From positions 1 through 64,000 of the forward strand of contig CASFGU010000045.1 in the NCBI GenBank assembly GCA_949294395.1: 64,000 nt of DNA. The letters are read 5' to 3'. The stretch's first letter is position 1, and each line of letters begins with the position of its first letter. The translations under genes and the position numbers were made by a program. This document shows, piece after piece, positions 34,946-44,200 of the stretch. Below the pieces are notes generated by a model, which made no database searches, had not been told where the DNA came from, and saw nothing but the letters and a program-made list of their open reading frames with translations. This stretch comes from an uncultured bacterium. GTDB taxonomy: Bacteria; Cyanobacteriota; Vampirovibrionia; Gastranaerophilales; Gastranaerophilaceae.

Positions 34946-36265
34946 CTAATCGGGAATTACCCCGAAAAGGTCATATTCATCAGCATTGTCAATCAGTACA
35001 TTTTCAATATCACCCGGAACAACAGGCCGGCTGCATTTTGCGTAAACAAGTCCGTCAATTTCAGGGGCATCATGCTGTGAGCGCATTATGACAACTCCAT
35101 CATCCGTAATTCCTTCAACAATGCAGGGAAGAGTTTTCCCTATATATGTCTGGTTTATTTCATAAGAAATTTGCTGCTGCAGCGCCATGAGTTCCTTATA
35201 ACGTTTGTGCTTGAGTTTTTTCGGAACCTGATGTTCCATGGCATAAGAGGTTGTATTCTTTTCTCTGGAATATTCAAAAACCCCCATTCTGTCAAAACGT
35301 GCCCGTTTTACGAATTCATAAAGCCTGTTGAACTGTTCATCTGTTTCACCGGGATAACCCACGATAAATGCCGTACGGATTGCAACGCCCGGGATTTTAT
35401 CCCTTAATTTTTTAATTAAAATATCATAATCAAATGCCGGACGGCGCATTGCCTCAAGAATTTCCTTATCGTAATGCTGGAGCGGAATATCAATATATTT
35501 GACAACTTTATCAAGCGTTGCGATTGCGTGGATAAGTTCATCGTTCATCTGCGACGGGTAAGCATACATAATCCTTATCCACCCGAGTCCTTCAATTTTA
35601 TTCAGTTCTTCAAGGAGCTTTGCAAGGGAGGGTTTGCCGTAAATATCAATACCGTAGCTTGTAGTATCCTGCGCAATAAGAACGATTTCCGTAACCCCTT
35701 TTGCAACAAGTTCATTTGCTTCTTCTACAACATGCTCGATTGTTCTGGAATGATATGCCCCTCGCAATTGCGGAATAATACAGTACCCGCAGTGATAGTT
35801 GCAGCCGTCGGCAACTTTTATATAGGAGCTTGCACCCATTGTAATCTGCTGGCGCTTGACGTTTTCCGGATAAATGTACTCCGGTTTTTCGGAAATTTTT
35901 GCAACATATTCGTCATTCTGCTTATTCAAAACCTGTTCAACAACGGAAACAATTTCTTTTAAGTCGGAAGTGCCAATCATAGCGCAAACTTCCGGAATGG
36001 CTTCTTTAAGTTCGTTTTTATGCTTCTGAGGCAGGCAGCCTGTCACAATAACCTTTTTGCCGTCATTCACCATCTGCAGAATTGATTGAACGGACTCCTG
36101 CTCGGCATCATGAATAAATGAACAGGTATTCACGATGACAGCATCGGCATCGTTATCATCAAGTGTAATTTCATACCCTTTTTCGGCAAGAAGTCCGAGC
36201 ATAAGTTCGGAATCAACAAGATTTTTTGCACATCCGTGGTTTACTAAAGCTATTTTTTTATTCAT
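34946..36265 (-). CDS. rimO: ribosomal protein S12 methylthiotransferase RimO
   Basis: The 439-residue radical-SAM enzyme adds a methylthio group to Asp of ribosomal protein S12. It has the N-terminal UPF0004 cluster site (NHGCAKNLVDSELM, NTCSFI, TGCLPQ), the radical-SAM CNYHCGYC motif with IPQLRG, and a C-terminal TRAM domain ending around CSRPVVPGD. NLVDSELM and the GYPGETDEQF block distinguish RimO from MiaB. The start at 36265 is supported by GGAGAA eight bases upstream; an ATG at 36349 would add a tail with no family counterpart. Repeat elements with the same core flank the gene on both sides. Confidence 0.93.
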   Translation of the reverse strand: MNKKIALVNHGCAKNLVDSELMLGLLAEKGYEITLDDNDADAVIVNTCSFIHDAEQESVQSILQMVNDGKKVIVTGCLPQKHKNELKEAIPEVCAMIGTSDLKEIVSVVEQVLNKQNDEYVAKISEKPEYIYPENVKRQQITMGASSYIKVADGCNYHCGYCIIPQLRGAYHSRTIEHVVEEANELVAKGVTEIVLIAQDTTSYGIDIYGKPSLAKLLEELNKIEGLGWIRIMYAYPSQMNDELIHAIATLDKVVKYIDIPLQHYDKEILEAMRRPAFDYDILIKKLRDKIPGVAIRTAFIVGYPGETDEQFNRLYEFVKRARFDRMGVFEYSREKNTTSYAMEHQVPKKLKHKRYKELMALQQQISYEINQTYIGKTLPCIVEGITDDGVVIMRSQHDAPEIDGLVYAKCSRPVVPGDIENVLIDNADEYDLFGVIPD

Positions 36266-36475
36266 AGGTGTTCTCCGTGAGGCGGATTTATACAGTTTGA
36301 ATTCCGCCAGCATTTTTACTCTAGCATGAAGAAGAATTTTTGTAATCACTATTACGGGCAGTTTGATATTTAAAAATAACCACTCTCAACACGACTATTC
36401 GGAACACATAAAGGCAGACAACTTCTGCCCCTTCTGCATTCTTTAATTCAACTAACATATTTCAAAAGCTTACTC

Positions 36476-36553
36476 CGGCCGGTTTATGTTTGTTTTTGAA
36501 ACGATAGCGGGAGCAGGGCGGGAGCGTGTTGAAAAAAAAACACAAACCTGCCG
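36476..36553. repeat. intergenic element, copy 2
   Basis: The core TTTGTTTTTGAAACGATAG...GCGGGAGC...GCGGGAGCGTGTTGA (36490-36532) matches copy 1. The arms CGGCCGGTTTATGT (36476-36489) and ACACAAACCTGCCG (36540-36553) pair at 12 of 14 positions but differ from the arms of copy 1. It lies in the 329-bp spacer between rimO and the third prepilin; nothing else is seen there. Confidence 0.75.
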
Positions 36554-36594
36554 ATTATAAATTTTGTGTTATCACTCATTCTTCATTTGCGAAA

Positions 36595-37305
36595 CTACCA
36601 CGGGTAATCCTCTTTTATCTGCCAGCCGTCGTGCATTATTAAACAGGTACATGCCTGCGGATTATTCTTACACGCATCCAGCAATGTATCTCTTGGATCA
36701 GATGCGGCTACACTACCACCTGTAACGTTTTTATGATCATCACAGTAAATTTTACCATTTTTATATCGAAATGAAAAAACATCTTTTCCCATAAAATTAG
36801 GCTTTTTATGTCCGTTTGTATCAAATCTTATATGAAAACCTCTGCTTCCATTATCTTCACTTCCTCCGGTAATTGCGACAACAGAACTTCCGTCCTGAAA
36901 AATATACATTATATGAGTTTTAGCCAGATTAGCTGAACTTATATCTGAACTTCCGCCACTTCCAGTATAGGTATAGGTATAATTCTTAAAACAAGCTTTA
37001 TTATTATCTTTATTACAATTAACCAGCACTTTCATATATTGGAGAATATATTCATCAAACCATTTATACAATGCCTCAGTATCATTGTAATTCATACTTG
37101 TATCCCAGTTCTGATAAGGCCCGTGATCAATCTGTGATAGATTAATCGCATTCTGGAAAGCACTGTAAAACTTTTTCAAGGATGTTACTGTCGAAATTCT
37201 CTCCTGCTTTTGCATTATTGAAGGAAGCGTCATCGCAGCAACCACACCAATAATTCCCAGCGTAATCAGAACTTCAGCCAAAGTAAATCCGTTGAAACGT
37301 TTCAT
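36595..37305 (-). CDS. prepilin-like protein
   Basis: The 236-residue product starts MKRFNGFTLAEVLITLGIIGVV with AAMTLPSIMQKQ following, a class III prepilin signal with Glu5. The globular domain has about ten Cys, including a CKNNPQACTC cluster, and the block RFDTNGHKKPNFMGKDVFSF corresponds to the VNGxKxPNxxGxDxF block of the other two prepilins. It is divergent from the small HTH gene at 37414. A minor pilin role for the PilQ/B/C system is likely. Confidence 0.9.
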   Translation of the reverse strand: MKRFNGFTLAEVLITLGIIGVVAAMTLPSIMQKQERISTVTSLKKFYSAFQNAINLSQIDHGPYQNWDTSMNYNDTEALYKWFDEYILQYMKVLVNCNKDNNKACFKNYTYTYTGSGGSSDISSANLAKTHIMYIFQDGSSVVAITGGSEDNGSRGFHIRFDTNGHKKPNFMGKDVFSFRYKNGKIYCDDHKNVTGGSVAASDPRDTLLDACKNNPQACTCLIMHDGWQIKEDYPW

Positions 37306-37352
37306 AAAAATCCTCCAAATTAAATAAAACGCATTGTTTAATTCTATTATAC

Positions 37353-37365
37353 ACTATATAATGTA
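37353..37365. promoter_or_regulatory. operator word shared with the 22.3-kb divergent interval
   Basis: ACTATATAATGTA is identical to 22327-22339 and is followed by CTA where the other has GTA, keeping TAC...GTA-type symmetry. It lies midway in the 108-bp interval between the divergent prepilin and HTH genes. Confidence 0.55.
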
Positions 37366-37413
37366 CTAAGTCAATCATTTTGAGATTATAACATTAAATA
37401 GTATCATTAGAGG

Positions 37414-37650
37414 ATGAACACAGAATATCCGCTTGAAACCCAAAACCTGAAGGAACAGATTAAATTTCTGGCAGCAATTCAGGGTATTACAATGCTTAAA
37501 CTTAAAGAAGAAGTTAATCTCAAATACGGAAAACACGACAGCATTAGGAATTTAGGCAACAAACTCCGCAACAAAACCTTCCGGGTGTCTGAACTTGCCG
37601 AAATTACAGACATTCTCGGTTATGACATTTACCTCAAAAAGAGAACTTAA
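37414..37650 (+). CDS. small HTH-type regulator
   Basis: The 78-residue product (LKEQIKFLAAIQGITMLKLKEEVN...SIRNLGNKLRNKTFRVSELAEITDILGYDIYLKKR) looks like a compact Cro/XRE-like helix-turn-helix with a C-terminal strand. AGAGG directly abuts the ATG, too close for normal ribosome binding. It faces the third prepilin gene across a 108-bp interval holding the shared operator word, and overlaps the convergent SDR gene by 4 bases. Confidence 0.75.
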   Translation: MNTEYPLETQNLKEQIKFLAAIQGITMLKLKEEVNLKYGKHDSIRNLGNKLRNKTFRVSELAEITDILGYDIYLKKRT

Positions 37651-38471
37651 CCGAACTTTTTCTTCATCCCTGTTTTTATAAGAAAATTTATAACATTTTG
37701 CGACAGCTTTGATATTAATTCCGCGCAAAAAGCATCAACGCCGATTGTATAAGAAGGCTTTGGATTTTTGATTGCTGAAACTTTTTTAATAAGTTTTACA
37801 ACACGCTCCACAGGAAGTCCTTTCTGAGCGTTTTTTAGAGCATTTGCCTCCATATAACGCATCTCTTTTGAATATTCTTCATCATTTTCAAGGGCGCTTT
37901 TGTTTAATTCAACCGACTTTTCCCACAGAGAAGTTGCAATAACACCAGGTTTCACGGAAATAAATTCCGGCCCGTTGTGCATTTCAAGGCTCATAGAATT
38001 GAACAGAATATCGAGTGCTCTTTTGGACGCACAGTAAGGTGCAACAAAAGGGAATATCCCGAAACTTGCCATTGAACTTATATTTATAACCCGCCCCTCC
38101 TTCAACAGCGGCAAAAGTTTCTGTGTAAATTCAAGGTGTGAAAATGTATTAACCTCAAACTGCTTTCTGATACGGCTTGCGGCAATATGTTCAACAGCGC
38201 CTGCAACAACGCAGCCTGCAGCGTTAATCAAAACGTCAACCCTGTCTGTTTTGTGTTTTATAAACTCCGCTGCCCCGTTTATTGTATAAGGCTTTTCCAT
38301 GTCAATAAAGAACGGGATAACATCAGGCATTTTCGAAAGTTCAGCTTCGTATTTTGCGTTACGGTAACCGGCAAAAACTATCGAATCTTTAGAAAATTCC
38401 TCAAGCAAAGCTTTCCCGATACCGGAGGTTGCGCCTGTAATTACATAAACCTTCCTGCTCTGCGGCTCCAT
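37647..38471 (-). CDS. short-chain dehydrogenase/reductase
   Basis: The 274-residue product is a classical SDR: TGATSGIGKALLEEF (NAD(P) binding), NAAG, and catalytic Ser in INISSMASFG with YCASK (Tyr-x3-Lys). The C-terminal 60 residues carry an extra helical, basic segment (LSQNVINFLIKTGMKKKFG). Substrate unknown. It is the last gene of the pilus operon, 8 bases after pilC, which is an unexpected partner. SDRs of this shape often act on lipids or sterol-like substrates; that is only a family tendency. Confidence 0.88.
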   Translation of the reverse strand: MEPQSRKVYVITGATSGIGKALLEEFSKDSIVFAGYRNAKYEAELSKMPDVIPFFIDMEKPYTINGAAEFIKHKTDRVDVLINAAGCVVAGAVEHIAASRIRKQFEVNTFSHLEFTQKLLPLLKEGRVINISSMASFGIFPFVAPYCASKRALDILFNSMSLEMHNGPEFISVKPGVIATSLWEKSVELNKSALENDEEYSKEMRYMEANALKNAQKGLPVERVVKLIKKVSAIKNPKPSYTIGVDAFCAELISKLSQNVINFLIKTGMKKKFG

Positions 38472-38479
38472 CGCGGCTC

Positions 38480-39703
38480 CTATGACATATAAGAACCGAA
38501 CAGCGGCAGGTATAATGCTAATGCCAGAGTTAATACGATAGAACCAATTACAATAAGCATTAACGGCTCAATCATTTTGGTCATTGTATCAATAATATCG
38601 TCAAGCTTTTTATCAATATATCTTGTTGCCTGCAATAGCATATCCCCAAGACGACCTGACTGCTCACCGGTTGCTATCATAAATAAAATCATCTTCGGCA
38701 CAGAACCGGTTGTTCTCAATGCAACTGAAAGGTGCTGCCCCTGCTGTACCATACCGGTTGCCTTTTCAATCTTCTCTTTCAGTGTAAAGTTTGTTAGAGT
38801 TAAGTTTGAAAGATACAAACATTCAACAATAGGAACACCCGCATCATAAGCAACCTGCATAACCGCAACAAAGTTTGCAAAGTTTGAATACTGCATCAAA
38901 TCCGACAGTACCGGAACTTTCAGGGTAAAATCGTCAATTTTACGCTTACTCGGCTCCCATCTGAACAGAAATATTATTGTTGCTGTAACAGAACCGAGAA
39001 TAAACGGCACTAAATACCAGAATTTTTTCAAAAACAGACCGGCATCCATCAAAGTCTGCGTAATCCACGGAAGTTCTTTACCCATGCCTTCAAACATATC
39101 TTTGAATACAGGGAATACGAACATCAACATGACAAGTACGATAATAACCGCCAGCACAATAACGAACATAGGGTACATCAGTGTTCCGATAACTTTACCC
39201 CGAATATTTGCCTGCTTTGTAAGAAGTTCAAGCAATCGGCCTAAAGTTTTTTCAAGTTCACCTGAATCTTCACCGGCCTTACACAAACCGATATAAATTT
39301 GTCCAAACTGGTTTGGATATTTTGCAATTGTATCCGCAAACGTCGCACCTGCCATAATCTGGCGTCTTAACTCTTTTGCAACAAGTCTGATTTTTAGCTT
39401 TGCCGCGTCGTTTTCAATAAACATCAAAGATTCAATCATCGGAATACCGGACTGAGCCAGAATTTGAAGAGTAGAAGTAAATTCCATCTTCTCGGAAAGT
39501 CCGAGAGTTTTCATCTGACCGCCTTTTACTGAAACAGCAGCTTCTTTTTTGCTGTCGCTTCCGAGCTTTTCTTCATAAACCTTTGTAGGCAAAAAACCTA
39601 AGCTTCTGACCTTTTCACGGGCATCGCGCAAATCATCGGCTTCAACTTTACCTTTTACTATATCTTTATTATTTCTTAGTGCTACGTAGTTATAAATTGC
39701 CAT
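38480..39703 (-). CDS. pilC: type IV pilus/type II secretion platform protein PilC/GspF
   Basis: The 407-residue product matches the inner-membrane platform that converts PilB ATPase motion into pilin extraction. It has an N-terminal cytoplasmic region (AIYNYVALRNNKDIVKGKVEADDLRDAREKVRSLGF), two GspF domains with SEKMEFTSTLQILAQSGIPM and SNFANFVAVMQVAYDAGVPIVE, and three membrane helices (about 165-190, 215-235, 375-400). AGEDSGELEKTL and ATGEQSGRLGDML are the paired family signatures. It is 7 bases downstream of pilB. Confidence 0.93.
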   Translation of the reverse strand: MAIYNYVALRNNKDIVKGKVEADDLRDAREKVRSLGFLPTKVYEEKLGSDSKKEAAVSVKGGQMKTLGLSEKMEFTSTLQILAQSGIPMIESLMFIENDAAKLKIRLVAKELRRQIMAGATFADTIAKYPNQFGQIYIGLCKAGEDSGELEKTLGRLLELLTKQANIRGKVIGTLMYPMFVIVLAVIIVLVMLMFVFPVFKDMFEGMGKELPWITQTLMDAGLFLKKFWYLVPFILGSVTATIIFLFRWEPSKRKIDDFTLKVPVLSDLMQYSNFANFVAVMQVAYDAGVPIVECLYLSNLTLTNFTLKEKIEKATGMVQQGQHLSVALRTTGSVPKMILFMIATGEQSGRLGDMLLQATRYIDKKLDDIIDTMTKMIEPLMLIVIGSIVLTLALALYLPLFGSYMS

Positions 39704-39710
39704 TTTTCAC

Positions 39711-41711
39711 CTATTCATTAACAATACCGAGAACACGGACAAATTCACTGATAGTTGTCTTACCGCTAAGGATATGCCCCATACATGACTGATGCAGCGT
39801 TCTCATGCCGTTTCTGACAGCAGCTTCTTCGATTTCAATATCATGGGCGCCGTCCGCAACTAACTTTTTAATTTCCTTGTTAATTGTCATAATCTCATAT
39901 ACGCCAAGACGACCTACATAACCGGAGAAACCGCATTTGTTGCAGCCCCTTGCTCTGTATATCGGGGTTTTCATCAGCTTTTGGATTTCTTCTTCATTTG
40001 CAGAAATCTGGCTTGCTTCCTCATAGGAAGGATAATATTCTTCTTTACAGTCATCGCAGAGTTTTCTTACAAGACGCTGAGCAATTACACCGGAAAGAGT
40101 AGAGGCTACAAGGTAATCTTTTGCCCCCATTTCAATCATACGGGTAACGGTTGCTGCAGCAGAGTTTGTGTGAACCGTACTTAACACAAGGTGACCTGTT
40201 AACGCAGCGGATACAGCAATTTCAAGTGTTTCATAGTCACGGATTTCACCGACAAGGATAATATCAGGGTCCTGTCTTAATATCGCACGCATACAGGAAG
40301 CAAATGTAATACCCGCTTTCGCGTTAATCTGCGACTGGTTAATCCCTTCAAGTTTAATTTCTATCGGATCCTCAATTGTTGTAATATTAACGTCCTCATC
40401 GTTCAAACTTTTCAAGACAGAATAAAGCGTTGTTGTTTTACCGGAACCTGTAGGCCCTGATGTCAAAATAATACCGTTCGGACAGGTTACCATATTTTTG
40501 ATTTTTGCAATATCCTCAGGAGTTCCGCCGACAAGTTTAATATCCTTATCATCAGCATTCAAGCTGACCGCCGGTGCTAAGATACGGATACAAACCTTTT
40601 CCTTTCCGGCAACAGGCAGGGTGTTAATACGGAAGTCATAAGAACAGTTCTTGTACTTTATTGAAAAAGTACCATCCTGCGGACGCCTGTGCTCTGCAAT
40701 GTTCATTCTTGAAAGAACCTTAAAACGTGCAATTACAGAGGTTTCAACTTTTGACGGAATATCAAGAACTTTAGAAAGCATACCGTCTTTTCTGTATCTC
40801 ACTATATAACCGGTCAGACGCGGCTCTATGTGAATATCGGAAACTTTTGTATCAATCGCTGTTGTTATAATCTGGTTAACGAATTTTGCAATTGAACCGC
40901 TTGAATCTTGAAGTTCACTGTCAACAAGATCTGCAAGAGAAGATTCCACCTGAAAAGTTTCAGTTTCTTCTTCAATCTGCTTTATAATCTGCTGTGTTTC
41001 TTTTTTACTCTGGCTGAAAAACGTATTCAGAGCGTTTTCAAACTCATAGTGAGTCATCAACAACTGTTTAGGATTCTGACCGGTTAAAAAGATAATCTGT
41101 TTTAACACATCAGGCTTGACCGGAGTTACAACACCGAGAAGCAGCGTCTTTCCATCGGAGGACACCGGAATAATCCGGTTATTTTTAATAAAATCTTCGG
41201 GTAATAAATCAATATACTTTGATTGAGTTGCAAGCTGGGCTTCCGTAACAACTTCAAGACCTGTTTGTATATGAAGAATTTCTTTTAACTGTTCAAGAGA
41301 AATAAACCCGAGTTTAAGCAGCATAGAACCGATAGGCGTTTTCTGACGTTTGCTTTCTGCCAGCGCCTGCAACAGCTGAACATCTGTTATATAACCTTTT
41401 TGAATTAGAAGTTCCCCGAGCTTTGCCTGAACAGCATCCTGAGCACTGCCGCTGTTACTGCCGAGCAAATCCGAAATAAGCTGTGATAGGTCATTACCCG
41501 GAACCTGAATGAATTTTATCTGATAAGGAAAATACTGACGTAGTTTTCCGTTAATAGCATCTTTATCAGATGTTGTTTCAATGGCAACAAAAAGGAATTT
41601 ATCCTTAACACTAATTGGAACAAATTTATATTGTTCCAACAGTGCTCTGTCAACCTTATTGAGTATCTGCTTATTGACACTATTTTTTAATCTGTTTAAT
41701 AATTCATTCAT
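39711..41711 (-). CDS. pilB: pilus assembly/type II secretion ATPase PilB/GspE with MshEN N-terminus
   Basis: The 666-residue ATPase has an MshEN-type N-terminal domain (LGELLIQKGYITDVQLLQAL...PIGSMLLKLGFISLEQL, about residues 93-140), a pattern known to bind c-di-GMP in MshE. The motor domain follows, with Walker A GPTGSGKTT near residue 420, the Asp box VRYRKDGML, Walker B ILVGEIRD, the His box around GHLVLSTVHTN, and a zinc tetracysteine CDDC...CNKC near residue 610. It powers pilus extension. No PilT retraction ATPase is in the window. It lies 22 bases after the pilQ stop. Confidence 0.93.
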   Translation of the reverse strand: MNELLNRLKNSVNKQILNKVDRALLEQYKFVPISVKDKFLFVAIETTSDKDAINGKLRQYFPYQIKFIQVPGNDLSQLISDLLGSNSGSAQDAVQAKLGELLIQKGYITDVQLLQALAESKRQKTPIGSMLLKLGFISLEQLKEILHIQTGLEVVTEAQLATQSKYIDLLPEDFIKNNRIIPVSSDGKTLLLGVVTPVKPDVLKQIIFLTGQNPKQLLMTHYEFENALNTFFSQSKKETQQIIKQIEEETETFQVESSLADLVDSELQDSSGSIAKFVNQIITTAIDTKVSDIHIEPRLTGYIVRYRKDGMLSKVLDIPSKVETSVIARFKVLSRMNIAEHRRPQDGTFSIKYKNCSYDFRINTLPVAGKEKVCIRILAPAVSLNADDKDIKLVGGTPEDIAKIKNMVTCPNGIILTSGPTGSGKTTTLYSVLKSLNDEDVNITTIEDPIEIKLEGINQSQINAKAGITFASCMRAILRQDPDIILVGEIRDYETLEIAVSAALTGHLVLSTVHTNSAAATVTRMIEMGAKDYLVASTLSGVIAQRLVRKLCDDCKEEYYPSYEEASQISANEEEIQKLMKTPIYRARGCNKCGFSGYVGRLGVYEIMTINKEIKKLVADGAHDIEIEEAAVRNGMRTLHQSCMGHILSGKTTISEFVRVLGIVNE

Positions 41712-41733
41712 TACGGTTTATTTTCTTTACTTC

Positions 41734-43518
41734 TTATAAAGCATCTCTGTTAACAGTATTTTCATTTCCGTCAGTTAAAATCTTCGGAGTAATCAGAATA
41801 ACAAGCTCTGATTTTTCTCTTGTTGAAGATGTACTTCTGAAAAGTGAGCCGATTACCGGAAGATCACCGAGAATTGGAACCTTGTTGATGGTTTTTGATT
41901 CATTTTCTCTCATCATACCTGCGACAACAAGGGTATCACCATCTTTAATTCTAACATTTTTCAATTCAAGGTTTCTTCTCTGAAGCAGTGTAGCCTGAAT
42001 ATCCATAATACCTTCAGCCGCAGCGGTTTCATCTGTACTTAATGTTTGAATCTGCTGAGCAATGATTGCGTAATCCGGTTTCAGGTTCAGGTATACATAA
42101 CCGTCAGGACTTATGAACGGTGTAACTTCAATTTTAATACCATCATCTTCACCGATTTCATAATCTCTCTGGGTTGTTGCGTTCAAAGACCCCTGTACAA
42201 CCTGAGATGTTACAGTTTTAACATAGTCTGCGGTCATATCGATTGTAGACTGCTGTCCGTTTGTTACAAGGATACGAGGGTTAGAGATTGTTCTTGCTTT
42301 ATTATTTTGTAATAAGTATTGGATTGTATAAACAAGTTTTGAAGAATCTCCCGCATAGTGCTGTGTCGGTCCCATTACATATATCGGTGACACCTTGGTA
42401 TTACCCTGGCTGTCTGCATTTATACTAAAGTGCTTTGAATTAAAGCTCCACACATTACTAAAGTTTTTAGAGCCGTCCTCACTAAGTTCTATGATAGAAA
42501 ATTCCAGATAAGCCTGCGGCTGTTTCTTATCGTTTAATTCAATAAATTCTCTGATCATATCAACCTGCTGCTCCGAACCGCCGATAATATTTACAGTACC
42601 GAGCTGGGTGTAATATGCAACAGACAAACCGCCGAGTCCTACCGGAGCGACTTCACCGTCACCGCCGCCTTCTTCTGCAGCAACGGAACAAGCAACAGTA
42701 CCCTCGCCGAGTACAATATCACTGTCCCCGCCGCCGCTGCTGGCAGCCGCACCTGTCATAATACCTGCAGCACCGCCGGTACTTCCTTCACCTTTAATGC
42801 CTGATGTTGGAAGAAGCATTTCGCATATCATATTAGACATTTCTGCAGGAGTAGTATGGTTTACCCTGAATACTGTTGTAACAGGTTTTTTATCAAACTG
42901 ATCAATTATTTTCTGGGCAATCTTAACATCATTCTGCGAACCGAAAATCAGCAATTCATTTGTTGAAGGGTTGGTTGTTGCGATGTTTTGCGATGACAAT
43001 CCCGGTTTTTTCATACCGTAAATATTTTTATTTAAGAAATCCGCAATAGCTTTTGCGCTGACGTACTTAACAGGAAGCACAGTCATTGCCTGTTTTCCGA
43101 TACTGGTAGAATCATCCGGTTTTGTAATAATGAGGGTATTATCCTCAAGCACATAAGTCAAATCCGATGTTTCCAGAACCATATCAAACGCCGAATTCAG
43201 AGGAATATTAACAAGATCCATAGTAACCTTGCCGCTAATATCACCTTTGAATATAATATTCAAGCCTGCTTTATCAGCAAACATACGCAACACCTGTTTT
43301 ACATCAGAATCACGCAGACTTAAATTTACCGGAACATTTTTCTGTGTAATATTAACTTCACCTTTTAAATTAAGAACTGAAGGTGCAGAACCTCTCAATA
43401 TTGGTCTGTCGGCATCATATCCTTCAGAACTAAACGCCATTGAAGCTGTTATGGTATTTGAAAGTACAAATACCAGTAACATCATTGAAGTAGAAAGTTT
43501 TTTAATTGTATTTTTCAT
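41734..43518 (-). CDS. pilQ: secretin PilQ/GspD
   Basis: The 594-residue outer-membrane secretin has a signal peptide (about 1-29), an STN-type domain (KNVPVNLSLRDSDVKQVLRMFADKAGLNIIF), N1-like domains with VKYVSAKAIADFLN and a secretin domain from about residue 370 to the end (VEVTPFISPDGYVYLNLKP, RNLELKNVRIKDGDTLVVAGMM, VPILGDLPVIGSLFR). A Gly/Ala/Ser-rich insert near 230-290 (EGSTGGAAGIMTGAAASSGGG) interrupts the N-domains and holds a stray Cys. It forms the pore through which the pilus leaves, consistent with a diderm envelope. Confidence 0.93.
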   Translation of the reverse strand: MKNTIKKLSTSMMLLVFVLSNTITASMAFSSEGYDADRPILRGSAPSVLNLKGEVNITQKNVPVNLSLRDSDVKQVLRMFADKAGLNIIFKGDISGKVTMDLVNIPLNSAFDMVLETSDLTYVLEDNTLIITKPDDSTSIGKQAMTVLPVKYVSAKAIADFLNKNIYGMKKPGLSSQNIATTNPSTNELLIFGSQNDVKIAQKIIDQFDKKPVTTVFRVNHTTPAEMSNMICEMLLPTSGIKGEGSTGGAAGIMTGAAASSGGGDSDIVLGEGTVACSVAAEEGGGDGEVAPVGLGGLSVAYYTQLGTVNIIGGSEQQVDMIREFIELNDKKQPQAYLEFSIIELSEDGSKNFSNVWSFNSKHFSINADSQGNTKVSPIYVMGPTQHYAGDSSKLVYTIQYLLQNNKARTISNPRILVTNGQQSTIDMTADYVKTVTSQVVQGSLNATTQRDYEIGEDDGIKIEVTPFISPDGYVYLNLKPDYAIIAQQIQTLSTDETAAAEGIMDIQATLLQRRNLELKNVRIKDGDTLVVAGMMRENESKTINKVPILGDLPVIGSLFRSTSSTREKSELVILITPKILTDGNENTVNRDAL

Positions 43519-43549
43519 CGCTGCTCCTGCTTATTTTTTACATTTAATA

Positions 43550-44200
43550 CTATTGCTTTGCCCCGCCAAACTTACTTGATAAATTTGGCACAGTATTCAT
43601 ATTAAGTTCACCGTCATCCACAACTTCACCGACACCGGCTTTATAGATATTAGGGCCTAACTGAACGGTTACGGTTGACGGGCTTATAGCCAGAATTTTA
43701 TATCCGTTTATAACATCACCTGATCTTACAAGATAATCCGTATCTTCTATATTCAAAATTGCAGAAGGATTTTCCTTATCAAACATAATTCCGGAAATCT
43801 TGGTTGCCATAACCTTCTGCGTATATTCATCCGGCTGCGGTGTAACCGGAGGCTCCATCAAATCAAAATTCAGACCCGCCTTATCTGCAAGAAGCTTACC
43901 TTCCTTGGACGGCAAAAACGGATTAGCCCTGCCAACACTTTCCAGGGCGACATCCACCATTTTACCTGAATCTGTACTGTCATCATCAACAACTGTTACA
44001 GACGAATCTCCGGAGTCTGCATCCTGCGCCGCACCCGGAGCGTCTCCAGGAATATCAATCTGCGTTTCTGACGCACTGCTCAAATCCTCACTGTCCGTAT
44101 TTCCGCACCCTGCAGCACTGAATACCAGCAATACCAGAAATAACGGCAGCAAAAGGGCATTTATTTTTCTTTTTATAGACAGACTTCTATTTTTTATCAT
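43550..44200 (-). CDS. PilP/GspC-like lipoprotein
   Basis: The 216-residue product has a lipoprotein signal ending FSAAGC (lipobox, Cys near residue 32), then an acidic disordered linker. The C-terminal domain has GRANPFLPS and ATKISGIMFDKENPSAILNIEDTDYLVRSGDVINGYKI, the strand pattern of the PilP/GspC homology region that contacts the secretin. It is the first gene of the pilus operon, 31 bases before pilQ. Sequence similarity to PilP is weak, so assignment rests on fold pattern and position; pilM, pilN and pilO are not present. Confidence 0.75.
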   Translation of the reverse strand: MIKNRSLSIKRKINALLLPLFLVLLVFSAAGCGNTDSEDLSSASETQIDIPGDAPGAAQDADSGDSSVTVVDDDSTDSGKMVDVALESVGRANPFLPSKEGKLLADKAGLNFDLMEPPVTPQPDEYTQKVMATKISGIMFDKENPSAILNIEDTDYLVRSGDVINGYKILAISPSTVTVQLGPNIYKAGVGEVVDDGELNMNTVPNLSSKFGGAKQ

